Positions 17,501 to 26,279 of a DNA stretch of 64,000 bases are shown piece after piece; position 1 is the first letter of the stretch, and the number at the start of each line of letters is the position of its first letter. The translations under genes were made by a program, and so were the position numbers. The DNA comes from Christensenella hongkongensis (GTDB taxonomy: Bacteria > Bacillota > Clostridia > Christensenellales > Christensenellaceae). Under the pieces are notes generated by a model. It had not been told where the DNA came from. It ran no database searches and saw only the letters and a program-made list of their open reading frames with translations. Location: contig NZ_LAYJ01000112.1 in the NCBI RefSeq assembly GCF_000981035.1, positions 115,985-179,984 on the forward strand, read 5' to 3'.

Positions 17501-19683
17501 GCGAAGAACTGGTTGGAACGGTTTTAAGCATTATCTATGAAAGCGCGGATGGTTATACCGTGGCAGAAATCGAGGCAGATGAGCCCGCCATCGTGGTGGG
17601 CAATATGCCCGATTTGAAACCCGGTGAGCGTACGCGCTTTTTTGGTGCTTATAAAACCCACGCGAAATACGGCACGCAGTTTGCAGTGCAGTCATATGAG
17701 AGCACGTTACCGCGCGATTTGAACGACGTGGTATTGTTCCTGTCCGGCGGATTTATCAAAGGCCTTGGCGAGGTGCTGGCACAGCGCATTGTAGAAACGT
17801 TCGGCGAGGATACGTTTGACGTGATAGAGAACGATCACAGGGAGCTTGTGCGCGTTAAGGGAGTATCCCGCCGCCTTGCGGACAGCGTGCATGCCGCAAT
17901 GAAAGAGTACGCCCAAAAGAAGTATATTTTTACAGACCTTATGGGAATGGGGCTTACCTCGCGACAGGCAACTGCCGCAACGTCTGCGCTTGGCGAGGAC
18001 GCGGCGAGGCTGGTGCGCGAAAATCCATATATCCTGATTAAGCATGTGCGCGGGATCGATTTTCTGACGGCGGATAAAATCGCTCTGAAGATCGGCATTG
18101 AGGAGGGATCTCCCTTTCGCGTCAAAAACGCGATTTTGAATGTGCTGAGTAAGGTGCTTGCCCAGGGCAGCACATACGTGTACCGCAAGCAGCTCATCCC
18201 GCACGTTGCAAAGAACCTGAACGTGCCGGAAGCAAGCGTCAATAAGGCGCTGCTGGCGCTTGTCCTTTCCAAGGATATTATTCTGAAAAAATATTATCCG
18301 GATCAGCAGGTGGTGTTCCTGAAATCCGCATACCGGGCGGAATCCAGATGTGCGGCAAAGCTGTGCACGCTTGCAAAAACATGTGCGCCGTTTGAAATCA
18401 AAAACCTGAGAAGCCTGCTTAAAAAGCAGGTGAAGGCATATTCGCTGACGCAGGAGCAGGAGGAGGCGGTCCGCCAGGCGGCGGAAAACCGCATCTGCAT
18501 TATCACCGGCGGGCCGGGTACGGGGAAAACGACAATTCTGAAAGCAGTGCTGAGTATCCTTGGCGGGGCGGGGATCACCTGCAGCCTGACTGCGCCCACA
18601 GGCCGCGCGGCAAAAAGGATGCAGGAGGCGACCGGGACAGCCGCGGGTACGCTGCACCGCTTACTTGAATATTGCTACGATGAGGACGCCTTCAACTGTT
18701 ATTTCCGCAGGAACGAGGAAAATCCTCTGGAGGCGGACGCGGTTATTGTGGATGAGGTCTCCATGCTGGACGTGTTTTTGTTCCACAATCTGCTAAGAGC
18801 GCTCAAGGAAGGAGCGCGCCTGATTTTAGTGGGAGACGCAGACCAGCTGCCATCGGTCGGGCCGGGTAATGTCATGCGCGACATCATTGAATCCGGCGTG
18901 GTACCGTGCGTGAAGCTGACGCACCGGTTTCGTAACGCGGGCGCGATTGCGGACGCGGCTTATGAGATTTTGAACGGCAATGTGCCTGAGGCATACGATG
19001 ATACCTTTGAATTTCGTGAATGCGCGGATATGGACGAGGTGCGGGAGTTGTTGTGCGGACAATATGAGCACTATGCAAAGAAGGGAGCGGATGTACAGCT
19101 GATTGCGCCAATCAAGCGTACGGAGCTTGGAACCGTGGCCCTTAACTCAGCCATCCGGGAGCGTGTGAATCCGAAAAAAAGCGCGAAGCAGGAGATCGTC
19201 TTTGGCGACAGGGTGTTTCGCGCCGGCGACAGGGTGATGCAGGTCAAAAACAATTATGCGCGCGAATGGCGCGACGATGTCAACTTCGCGACAGGGGAAG
19301 GCGTGTTCAATGGCGACATTGGAACCATTACGGAAATTATGGGAGGCAATGTCGACGTTCTGTTTGAGGATATGAAGCGCAGCAGCTACCAGCTGCCGGA
19401 GCTTGCAGAGCTTGACGGGGCATACGCTTATACGATCCATAAGTCCCAGGGCAGCGAGTTTGATGTGATCCTGATGCCAATGATGTATGGAGCGCAGCCC
19501 TTTTTGACACGGAACCTGCTTTATACCGGAGTGACGCGCGCAAAGAAAAAAGTACTGATTGCAGGCAGTATGCAGACCTTCCGCCATATGATCTCAAACG
19601 TATGGCAAGGCCGCCGCAATACGATATTAAAACGTGAGCTTCAATACCTTGACAGGTTGACACAAGATGGGCAAATGGAATAA
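17497..19683 (+). CDS. recD2: RecD2-type ATP-dependent DNA helicase
   Basis: A 728-residue superfamily 1B 5'-3' helicase. An N-terminal OB-like and helix-hairpin-helix region (residues 1-320) precedes Walker [10 protein letters not shown] near residue 338, Walker B DEVSMLD near residue 420 and the terminal [12 protein letters not shown] and YTGVTRAKK motifs. Its length and N-terminal extension separate it from RecBCD RecD; RecD2 acts in DNA repair without RecBC. The best start is TTG 17497, overlapping the metK stop, because the frame has no nearby ATG and MSEELVGTV matches the usual N-terminus. Confidence 0.93.
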   Translation: MSEELVGTVLSIIYESADGYTVAEIEADEPAIVVGNMPDLKPGERTRFFGAYKTHAKYGTQFAVQSYESTLPRDLNDVVLFLSGGFIKGLGEVLAQRIVETFGEDTFDVIENDHRELVRVKGVSRRLADSVHAAMKEYAQKKYIFTDLMGMGLTSRQATAATSALGEDAARLVRENPYILIKHVRGIDFLTADKIALKIGIEEGSPFRVKNAILNVLSKVLAQGSTYVYRKQLIPHVAKNLNVPEASVNKALLALVLSKDIILKKYYPDQQVVFLKSAYRAESRCAAKLCTLAKTCAPFEIKNLRSLLKKQVKAYSLTQEQEEAVRQAAENRICIITGGPGTGKTTILKAVLSILGGAGITCSLTAPTGRAAKRMQEATGTAAGTLHRLLEYCYDEDAFNCYFRRNEENPLEADAVIVDEVSMLDVFLFHNLLRALKEGARLILVGDADQLPSVGPGNVMRDIIESGVVPCVKLTHRFRNAGAIADAAYEILNGNVPEAYDDTFEFRECADMDEVRELLCGQYEHYAKKGADVQLIAPIKRTELGTVALNSAIRERVNPKKSAKQEIVFGDRVFRAGDRVMQVKNNYAREWRDDVNFATGEGVFNGDIGTITEIMGGNVDVLFEDMKRSSYQLPELAELDGAYAYTIHKSQGSEFDVILMPMMYGAQPFLTRNLLYTGVTRAKKKVLIAGSMQTFRHMISNVWQGRRNTILKRELQYLDRLTQDGQME

Positions 19684-20320
19684 ATTTTTACAGGAGCTGC
19701 TGCTTGGCGGCAAAAAATGTGTATATTGCGGCCGGGAAATACCTTATGAAGACCTTTTTTGCGAGGAATGCGCCGGAAAGGAAGAGGCGCTGCGAAACAA
19801 AGACGGTTTTGCAGGGGGGATTTTGTACGCGTACCGTTATGAGGACATTGTGCGTACGCTGATCCACCAGTTCAAATACAACGATATGCCGCGTTATTCT
19901 ATGTTTATTGCGCAGCGTATGGCTGAGTTCCTTGCGGATTACGAGGTAAACGCAGACGGCGTTACCTATGTGCCGATCCATAAAAACAGGCTGAAGATGC
20001 GCGGGTACGACCAGACAGAACTGATCGCAAACCATCTGAGCACATTGCTTGGCGTTCCATGTGGGGACTTCCTGTTGCGTGTACGGGATACGAGGCCGCA
20101 GTATAAGCTGGGCGCGTGTGAACGGCAAAAAAATATACGCGGCGCGTTTTCTCTGCGTGAGGACGCGAATGTAGAGGGAAGAAACCTTTTGCTCATCGAT
20201 GATATCTATACTACAGGTGCGACGGTTGGCGAGTGTGTCAGGATACTTGCAGATGCGGGAGCGAATGTAACGGCCTATACATATTCCAGGGAATTTTTAA
20301 AGCCGGAAAAGAAAAAGTGA
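19667..20320 (+). CDS. comFC: ComF family phosphoribosyltransferase-like protein
   Basis: A 217-residue ComF protein with an N-terminal zinc finger, CVYC and CEEC (residues 18-36), and a C-terminal PRT-type PRPP loop LLIDDIYTTGAT near residue 180. ComFC takes part in DNA uptake and repair in Gram-positive bacteria; the chemistry is unresolved. It overlaps recD2 by 17 bases, which places it in a DNA-repair transcript. No other competence gene is visible nearby. Confidence 0.92.
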   Translation: MGKWNKFLQELLLGGKKCVYCGREIPYEDLFCEECAGKEEALRNKDGFAGGILYAYRYEDIVRTLIHQFKYNDMPRYSMFIAQRMAEFLADYEVNADGVTYVPIHKNRLKMRGYDQTELIANHLSTLLGVPCGDFLLRVRDTRPQYKLGACERQKNIRGAFSLREDANVEGRNLLLIDDIYTTGATVGECVRILADAGANVTAYTYSREFLKPEKKK

Positions 20321-20338
20321 CGTTTTTCCAATCAAAAA

Positions 20339-20372
20339 GGCTGCGGAATTTCCGCAGCCCTGTGTTTTTGTC
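20339..20372. terminator. bidirectional terminator between comF and hpf
   Basis: GGCTGCGGA-ATT-TCCGCAGCC. On the minus strand it is followed by a T run; on the plus strand by CTGTGTTTTT. Confidence 0.85.
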
Positions 20373-20375
20373 AGG

Positions 20376-20906
20376 TCACATCGGCTCGATCAGGCCGTAG
20401 TTTCCGTCGGCGCGTTTATAGATTACGTTAACCTCGTTATTGTGCGCATTACGGAATACATAAAAGTTGTGGCCCAGAAGCTCCAGCTGCATGGCAGCGT
20501 CCTCCTCGTTCATCGGGCGTAAAGCAAATTTTTTGTTCCGCACGATCTGAGGCTCGTCCTCGGCGAAATTTTCGTCGTAATAGTCGTAAACCGTTTCCTC
20601 CGGGAAGGATTCCTCATGCAGGCGCTTTTCGAGCTTGGTGCGATGCTTGCGCATCTGGCGTTCCAGCTTTTTGAGCGCAACGTCGATGGAAGAATACATA
20701 TCGCCGGTCGATTCCTCCGCACGCAGTACCAAGCCATCGCATACGATCGTAATTTCAGCGATGTGCCGCGACTTCTCGATAGAGAGAGTTACCTGCATTT
20801 CGGTTTCGGGCTTAAAATAACGTTCCAGTTTCCCCGCTTTTTTGTTGACGACGCGGCGCAGATAATCAGAAACCGCAATGTTCTTTCCGGAGATATTAAT
20901 TTTCAT
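20376..20906 (-). CDS. hpf: long-form ribosome hibernation promoting factor
   Basis: A 176-residue long HPF (RaiA/YfiA domain plus C-terminal dimerisation domain). The N-terminal half MKINISGKNIAVSDYLR with VTLSIEKSRHIAEITI is the 30S-binding fold. The C-terminal half, from about residue 120 (IVRNKKFALRPMNEEDAAMQLELLGH), drives 100S ribosome dimers. GGAAGGGG precedes the ATG. A structured RNA that I assign to the raiA class is encoded upstream on the same strand (21185-21409), the context this RNA class is named for. Confidence 0.96.
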   Translation of the reverse strand: MKINISGKNIAVSDYLRRVVNKKAGKLERYFKPETEMQVTLSIEKSRHIAEITIVCDGLVLRAEESTGDMYSSIDVALKKLERQMRKHRTKLEKRLHEESFPEETVYDYYDENFAEDEPQIVRNKKFALRPMNEEDAAMQLELLGHNFYVFRNAHNNEVNVIYKRADGNYGLIEPM

Positions 20907-21184
20907 ATAGTTCGCCCCTTCCGTATTATGATAAAATCAGGTACGAAAAATCAAACCAATCAAAATTGAAATCGTACTTACTATTACATTAACCTGATAG
21001 CAATGAGTTCAAACACCGGCCTTCCGTTTGGGCGGCAGGCATGGATGGAAACATCCGCGCGCTGCGGCATAGACAAAAGTGGCTTTTCCGATTGTATCGT
21101 CTGGTTTTCCACACCCGGGGAACATAGGCATATTCCCTATTGTATAAATTCTTCACACAGGTGACGGAATCCTTTAAATTCAAA

Positions 21185-21409
21185 TAAATCCGCTGAAAAG
21201 ATTTGCCTGACCTGGTCTTTTCCCCCACATTCGCCGCCTGGGAGCCCCGCGGCATTACGCCACTCTTACTCCTCTCTTCCTTTTTCGGAAGGACGGGCTT
21301 ACGTCTAGCCGCACTATGCTCACCGCGCCAAAGGCGCTGCTTACGTGGGCCGTTTTGCCTGCGACTGGCGTCGGCTTTCAACCACAGACGCAAAGTTTCA
21401 GCGGATTTA
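21185..21409 (-). ncRNA. candidate raiA-motif structured RNA
   Basis: The ends form a perfect 14-base closing stem (TAAATCCGCTGAAA at 21185-21198 on the plus strand against TTTCAGCGGATTTA at 21396-21409). The interior is GC-rich with several short hairpins, for example GCGCC-TTTG-GCGC and CTTCC-GAAAAA-GGAAG. A consensus promoter on the minus strand sits six bases before the 5' end of the RNA. Length, a closed terminal stem, high structure and position upstream of hpf/raiA on the same strand all match the raiA RNA class of Firmicutes and Actinobacteria. Class membership is inferred from context and shape, not from a covariance search. An ORF across it on the same strand is very basic and unlike any protein I know. 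Confidence 0.72.
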
Positions 21410-21415
21410 AGAATG

Positions 21416-21444
21416 ATTATACGTCCCAAAGCACCAAATGACAA
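21416..21444 (-). promoter_or_regulatory. consensus sigma-A promoter of the raiA-type RNA
   Basis: Minus strand: TTGTCA, exactly 17 bases, TATAAT, then six bases to the first base of the closing stem. The RNA would start at about 21409. Confidence 0.82.
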
Positions 21445-21565
21445 TAATTTATTAACAATTTGTAGATTTTAAGCGGATATGATTTACTTCATTTCACAAC
21501 TTTGATAAAATAAAGAGAATTGGATTTTTTAGATAGTATGTAAGGGAGAAGGTTTTAAATACAAT

Positions 21566-24298
21566 ATGGGATTATTTTCAAATTCGGCATTGCGTCCGGT
21601 GAAAAAGCTTGCTGACAAGGTGGAAGCACTTTCCTCCGTCTACGAAAAAATGAGCGACAAAGAGCTGGTCGCCAAAACGGAGGAATTTAAAAAACGCCAT
21701 CAGGAAGACGGGGAATCGCTCGACGCGCTCTTGCCGGAGGTGTTTGCCCAGGTGCGCGAGGCAAGCCTGCGCGTGCTCGGAATGAAGCATTTTTATGAGC
21801 AGATTATGGGCGGGATCGTCCTGCACCAGGGAAACATCGCTGAGATGAAAACCGGTGAAGGTAAAACGCTTGTTGCGACGCTGCCCGCGGTTTTAAACGC
21901 AATATCCGGCAAAGGCGTGCATGTTGTGACGGTTAACGAATACCTCGCAAAGCGCGACAGCGAGTGGATGGGAAAGGTGTTTCGTTACCTTGGATATTCG
22001 GTGGGCATTATCACGCGTGAAATGGATAAAGCGCAAAAACAGAAATCCTATGGCTGCGACATCGTTTACTCCACGAATAACGAGCTTGGGTTTGATTACT
22101 TAAGAGACAACATGGTGGTGCGCAGGGAAGACCGTGTGCAGCGCGAATTGAATTTTGCAATCGTCGACGAGGTGGATAGTATCCTGGTGGATGAAGCGCG
22201 TACGCCGCTTATCATTTCAGGTCAGGGCGATAAGGGAACAGACCTCTATCAGCAGGCGGATAAGTTCGTACGCCGCCTCAAGGAGGAGGAAGACTACGAA
22301 GTCGATGAAAAAATGAAGGCGATTAACCTCACTGAGGAAGGCGTTAAAAAAGCGGAGCAGTTCTTTAAACTCGAAAATCTGACTGACATCGAAAATACTG
22401 AGATCGTTCATCACATTAACCAGGCTTTGAAAGCGCACAGGCTCTTTATCCGGGATCGCGAATATGTGGTGACAGAGGATAAGGAAGTTGTGATTGTCGA
22501 TGAATTTACGGGCCGCCTTATGATCGGCCGGCGTTATTCCGACGGGCTGCACCAGGCAATCGAGGCAAAAGAAGGCGTGAAGGTGGAGCGTGAATCCAAG
22601 ACGCTTGCCACAATTACCTTCCAGAACTTTTTCCGTATGTACAGCAAGCTTTCCGGTATGACGGGTACGGCGAAGACGGAGGAAGCGGAGTTCCAGAGTA
22701 TATACAACCTGCAGGTTGTGGAGGTTCCCACGCACAGGCCAATGGTGCGTAAGGACCAGAACGACGTGATCTACGGCTCGAAAAAAGGCAAATTCAACGC
22801 GGTTGTAGACGAGATTGCCGCCATACACGAGACGGGCAGGCCGATCCTTGTGGGTACGGTTTCGGTTTCGGACAGTGAATATTTATCCTCGCTGCTGGTG
22901 CGCAGGGGCATCAAGCACGAGGTGCTGAATGCGAAGAACCATTTGCGCGAGGCGCAGATTATCGCGCAGGCAGGTAAGAAAAACGCGGTCACCATTGCAA
23001 CGAATATGGCGGGACGTGGTACGGATATCATCCTTGGCGGAAACGCGGATTACCTTGCAAGAAACGAGATGCGCGCGGACGGCATGGAGGATGAAATGAT
23101 TGAAAATGCGGTAAGCCATGCCGCGACGGACGATCCGGAAATTATTGCCGCGCGTAAAAAGTATGCGGAGCTTGTTGAGAAACACAAAAAAGTGACGGAC
23201 GCGGAGCACGATGAGGTAGTCGGGCTGGGCGGCCTTGCGATCATTGGTACGGAACGGCATGAGTCGCGCCGTATCGATAACCAGCTGCGCGGCCGTAGCG
23301 GACGTCAGGGAGATCCGGGCTCCTCCAAGTTCTTTATTGCGCTGGAGGACGACCTGATGCGTCTGTTTGGCGGTGAACGCGTCAAGGGCATCATGGACAG
23401 GCTTTCCGGCGGTGACGACGATATTCCGCTTGAATTTGGCATGATGACCAAGCAGATTGAAAATGCACAGAAGCGTATCGAGGGCAATAACTTTAACCTG
23501 AGGAAACAGGTGCTCGATTACGACGATGTTATGAACAAGCAGCGCGAAGTAATCTACGGACAGCGCAAGCAGGTGCTGGTAGGAGACGATTTATCAGAGA
23601 ATATCCAGAGCATGATCGAATCGCTTGTGGATGATGCGCTTGCAGTTTACTGTCCCAAGGGGAAATATCCGGAAGAATGGGACTGGGACGATCTTTACGC
23701 ATATATCGAACGCATTTTTGCGGTCCGCATGGAACAGTATACCGACGAGCAGCGCGAGCAGGCGGAGTCAAAGAAGCTTCGTGAAGAGCTGATGGATGCG
23801 ATTCGCAGCTATTATGCCGTAAAGGAAGAAGAGATGTCCGGCGCGGGCTTTAATATGCGTGATGTGGAGCGGATGGTGCTGCTGCGCGTGGTTGACTCCA
23901 AGTGGATGGATCATATCGACGCAATGGACCAGTTCCGGCGCGGGATTGGCCTTCGTGCGCTTGGACAGCGCGATCCGATCAACGAATACCGCGTTGAAGG
24001 CTTTGAGATGTTCGACGCAATGGTAAACGCGATCCGCGAGGAAGCGATCTATATGCTCTATCATATCAAGGTGGAGAGCAAGGTAGAGCAGCGCGAGGTG
24101 CAGAATGTGCACGCAAATGTTGACGAAAACGGAAACCCTGTTGCGACAAATGCCCCGGCGCAAAGACGTATGAATACAAATGCAAGCGCGGGCGAAGCGC
24201 AGACGCCTGTGCACGTGGAAAAAAAGGTTGGCAGGAACGAACCCTGCCCTTGCGGAAGCGGTAAAAAATATAAAAACTGCTGCGGCAAAAATTCCTGA
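21566..24298 (+). CDS. secA: preprotein translocase ATPase SecA
   Basis: A complete 910-residue SecA, the motor that drives preproteins through SecYEG. Visible are the nucleotide site MKTGEGKT (near residue 97), VDEVDSILVDEARTPLIISG, the preprotein cross-linking region, the second motor motif TNMAGRGTDI with GLAIIGTERHESRRIDNQLRGRSGRQGD split over residues 480-580, and the C-terminal zinc-binding tail CPCGSGKKYKNCC. GGGAGAAGG precedes the ATG. The order hpf, secA, prfB recalls other Firmicutes, but here hpf and prfB are on the opposite strand and small genes intervene. Confidence 0.98.
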   Translation: MGLFSNSALRPVKKLADKVEALSSVYEKMSDKELVAKTEEFKKRHQEDGESLDALLPEVFAQVREASLRVLGMKHFYEQIMGGIVLHQGNIAEMKTGEGKTLVATLPAVLNAISGKGVHVVTVNEYLAKRDSEWMGKVFRYLGYSVGIITREMDKAQKQKSYGCDIVYSTNNELGFDYLRDNMVVRREDRVQRELNFAIVDEVDSILVDEARTPLIISGQGDKGTDLYQQADKFVRRLKEEEDYEVDEKMKAINLTEEGVKKAEQFFKLENLTDIENTEIVHHINQALKAHRLFIRDREYVVTEDKEVVIVDEFTGRLMIGRRYSDGLHQAIEAKEGVKVERESKTLATITFQNFFRMYSKLSGMTGTAKTEEAEFQSIYNLQVVEVPTHRPMVRKDQNDVIYGSKKGKFNAVVDEIAAIHETGRPILVGTVSVSDSEYLSSLLVRRGIKHEVLNAKNHLREAQIIAQAGKKNAVTIATNMAGRGTDIILGGNADYLARNEMRADGMEDEMIENAVSHAATDDPEIIAARKKYAELVEKHKKVTDAEHDEVVGLGGLAIIGTERHESRRIDNQLRGRSGRQGDPGSSKFFIALEDDLMRLFGGERVKGIMDRLSGGDDDIPLEFGMMTKQIENAQKRIEGNNFNLRKQVLDYDDVMNKQREVIYGQRKQVLVGDDLSENIQSMIESLVDDALAVYCPKGKYPEEWDWDDLYAYIERIFAVRMEQYTDEQREQAESKKLREELMDAIRSYYAVKEEEMSGAGFNMRDVERMVLLRVVDSKWMDHIDAMDQFRRGIGLRALGQRDPINEYRVEGFEMFDAMVNAIREEAIYMLYHIKVESKVEQREVQNVHANVDENGNPVATNAPAQRRMNTNASAGEAQTPVHVEKKVGRNEPCPCGSGKKYKNCCGKNS

Positions 24299-24331
24299 CG
24301 CCGCAGGATTAAAACTGGCTCAATCACGACG

Positions 24332-24398
24332 AAAACAGCCCAGAACAGGAGGGAATGTAATCCCAATTTGTTCTGAGCTGTTTTATCGTTTTTTATCC
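24332..24398 (+). terminator. terminator after secA
   Basis: AAAACAGCCCAGAACA pairs with GTTCTGAGCTGTTTT across a 20-base loop that contains GGGA/TCCC. A T-rich tail ATCGTTTTTT follows. Confidence 0.75.
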
Positions 24399-24508
24399 GC
24401 TGAAAATGCCTGATTTATGGGTTGTATCACAAACCTAAAGATGATATAGTTTGCACGTACCTTAAAGGATACATAATCGTTGTTTTGATATAAGGAGGAA
24501 CAAGGCAT

Positions 24509-24784
24509 ATGATGCCGTGGAACCGAAAAGAAGTATGGATGGGTGCAAATGCACAAAAATTTTCTGAAATCAAAAATGCCCTTGCGCACAGCCAGATAGA
24601 ATATGCTTACGATATCAAGTCTTCAGCCGGGCGCGTGGGAAGGCTTGGCGCGCACCGGGGAACAGGGTTTGCTGCCGTGAGCGCCATGCCGGGGAGTCCG
24701 GAACGGGATCAGCTATATTATGTCTATGTGCATAAATACGATAGCGACAAGGCGTGGAAGGTTCTGAGAAAGCTGATTGGATAA
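24509..24784 (+). CDS. small conserved cytoplasmic protein, paralogue of the next gene
   Basis: A 91-residue soluble protein that begins MMPWNRKEVWMG, with AAGGAGG ten bases upstream. The pattern RKEV-x-GxxxQKFSEIKNALAxxxIEYxY, followed by YYVYVHKYDSDKAWKVL, resembles small DUF2007-like putative signal-transducing proteins of Clostridia; the assignment is tentative. The next gene repeats the same core (QKFSEVKNFLASKQI) in shorter form. No catalytic residues are evident and no partner gene suggests a role. Confidence 0.7.
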   Translation: MMPWNRKEVWMGANAQKFSEIKNALAHSQIEYAYDIKSSAGRVGRLGAHRGTGFAAVSAMPGSPERDQLYYVYVHKYDSDKAWKVLRKLIG

Positions 24785-24843
24785 AGAGGATATTAAGTTC
24801 TTTCCTCTGGCGTTAAGATCGCATTAATGTTGTGGAATTCCTG

Positions 24844-24871
24844 TTGAAAAATTATTTGGCTGGGGTACAAT
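24844..24871 (+). promoter_or_regulatory. promoter of the second small protein
   Basis: TTGAAA, 16 bases, TACAAT, followed by an 85-base leader with two GC-rich stems. Confidence 0.6.
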
Positions 24872-24963
24872 AGCATTACAGATTCCGCGAAGGGTTTTGC
24901 GGATGACAGGATCAATTCGCCGGAACGCCGAATCCGGCGGATAAAACAGGAGGGAAGATTGTT

Positions 24964-25182
24964 ATGATTCCGTGTAGAAGGCAGGAGATTTTGAAAACGC
25001 CTTCCGTCCAGAAGTTTTCAGAGGTGAAAAATTTTCTGGCAAGTAAGCAGATTTTGTGTGATTACAGTATCGATTATCGTTGCCACACAGGAAAATGCGG
25101 GGAGATGCGTCATTTATATGTACGCGACGCAGATTATACGAGGGCGTGCGAAGCGCTGCGGGTGATTCTGGGAGCGGGATGA
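24964..25182 (+). CDS. small conserved protein, paralogue of the previous gene
   Basis: A 72-residue protein starting MIPCRRQEIL, with GGAGGG upstream. It keeps the QKFSEVKNFLAS helix of the 91-residue neighbour and the terminal YVRDADYTRACEAL helix, and carries three internal cysteines (residues 4, 33 and 40, approximately, plus one in TGKCGE). It lacks the Gly/Ala-rich middle. Its own promoter and terminator make it a single-gene unit. Function unknown. Confidence 0.68.
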   Translation: MIPCRRQEILKTPSVQKFSEVKNFLASKQILCDYSIDYRCHTGKCGEMRHLYVRDADYTRACEALRVILGAG

Positions 25183-25212
25183 TGCGGGACACCAATCATA
25201 ATCAACCTGACC

Positions 25213-25246
25213 AAATGGGAATGCCAAAAAGGCGTTCCCATTTTTA
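25213..25246 (+). terminator. rho-independent terminator
   Basis: AAATGGGAATGCC-AAAAA-GGCGTTCCCATTT followed by T residues. Confidence 0.92.
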
Positions 25247-25340
25247 TATACAGGTTTAGATTTTGCAGGTTCAGTGGGGGACGTGCCTTCAAACCCTTAA
25301 AACGACATTTTTCTTCCAAGAAAATATTGGTAAAAAGTAG

Positions 25341-25371
25341 TTGACCTTTCCCCAACGTCAAGCCTTATACT
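25341..25371 (+). promoter_or_regulatory. MerR-type promoter with 19-base spacer
   Basis: TTGACC and TATACT are 19 bases apart rather than 17, the hallmark of promoters that MerR proteins untwist. The spacer starts TTTCCCC and ends CAAGCCT, so ACCTTTCCCC and the right half form an imperfect dyad. A perfect 12-base palindrome GGAACCGGTTCC lies downstream at 25382-25393. Confidence 0.8.
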
Positions 25372-25415
25372 AAACACATAAGGAACCGGTTCCGAAAAAA
25401 GTAAAGGAGCAACTG

Positions 25416-26210
25416 ATGTATACGATAGGAGAATTTTCGAATCTGTGTATGGTAACCACAAAGACGCTGAGGCATTATGATAATATCGGGCTTTTGAGGC
25501 CCGCGCACATCAGCGGCGAAACAGGCTACAGGTATTATGAGGCTTCGCAGTTCCGCGACATGTTTTTTATCCTGAAATGCAAAGATTACGGATTTACGCT
25601 GGATGAAATCAGCAGCCTGTTACACGCGGAGGCGCACGTAGTCGCCGCGCGCTTTGCGGCGAAATATACGGAGCAGGGAACGATCCTGACGCGGCACCAA
25701 GAGCTCATGCGCAAAATGCGCGAGGATATGGAACAGTTGGAGAAAGGAATCGATATTATGAGTACGATGAAAACAGAAATTAAACTTGTGGAAACAAAGC
25801 CGGTAGAAATTGTAAGCGAACGCGATGTGATATCCATGAAAGATTTTGGGAAGATGTTTGGCAAGGTTATGGACAAGCTGAAGGCAAACAAACTGGAATG
25901 CACGGGCGGGCTTATGGCGATTTATTACTGTGAGGAATTTAATCCGGAAAGCTCGGACGTTGAAATTGGCGCAATCGTTTCGGAAAAGAGCGGTGTAACA
26001 AGGACTTTCCCGGGGCGGATATGCGCTATGGGCGTACACTTGGGGGCATACTCAAGTTTGGGGGAAACCTACGCTGCGATTGCGAAATGGATTGAAGAGA
26101 ACGGCTACGAAATTGCAGACGCGCCATATGATAAGTACCTGAATTCTCCCTACGAGGTGCCGGAGGATAAGCTTGTGACGGAAATTTATTTCCCGGTCAG
26201 GAAAAAATAG
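25416..26210 (+). CDS. MerR family regulator with GyrI-like effector domain
   Basis: A 264-residue BmrR-like regulator. Residues 1-70 form the MerR winged helix (YTIGEFSNLCMVTTKTLRHYDNIGLLRP, then the TGYRYYE signature), followed by a coiled coil to about residue 115. The C-terminal 140 residues form a GyrI/AraC-type effector-binding domain (KLVETKPVEIVSERD ... VTEIYFPVRKK) that binds small hydrophobic or cationic ligands. The 19-base-spacer promoter in front indicates autoregulation. There is no drug exporter next to it, so the target may be elsewhere or only itself. Confidence 0.93.
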   Translation: MYTIGEFSNLCMVTTKTLRHYDNIGLLRPAHISGETGYRYYEASQFRDMFFILKCKDYGFTLDEISSLLHAEAHVVAARFAAKYTEQGTILTRHQELMRKMREDMEQLEKGIDIMSTMKTEIKLVETKPVEIVSERDVISMKDFGKMFGKVMDKLKANKLECTGGLMAIYYCEEFNPESSDVEIGAIVSEKSGVTRTFPGRICAMGVHLGAYSSLGETYAAIAKWIEENGYEIADAPYDKYLNSPYEVPEDKLVTEIYFPVRKK

Positions 26211-26231
26211 CGATAGCTTTATGATGAAAAA

Positions 26232-26264
26232 AAGAAGGATATGGATTTCCATATCCTTCTTTTG
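26232..26264. terminator. bidirectional terminator between the MerR gene and prfB
   Basis: AAGAAGGATATGG / CCATATCCTTCTT with A-rich and T-rich flanks. Confidence 0.88.
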
Positions 26265-26279
26265 ATATACGCCTTGTAA

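Noticed and set aside
20989-21444. 151-codon ORF on the minus strand upstream of hpf
   Set aside because: It is very basic with no family resemblance, has no ribosome site, and lies over the structured RNA and its promoter.
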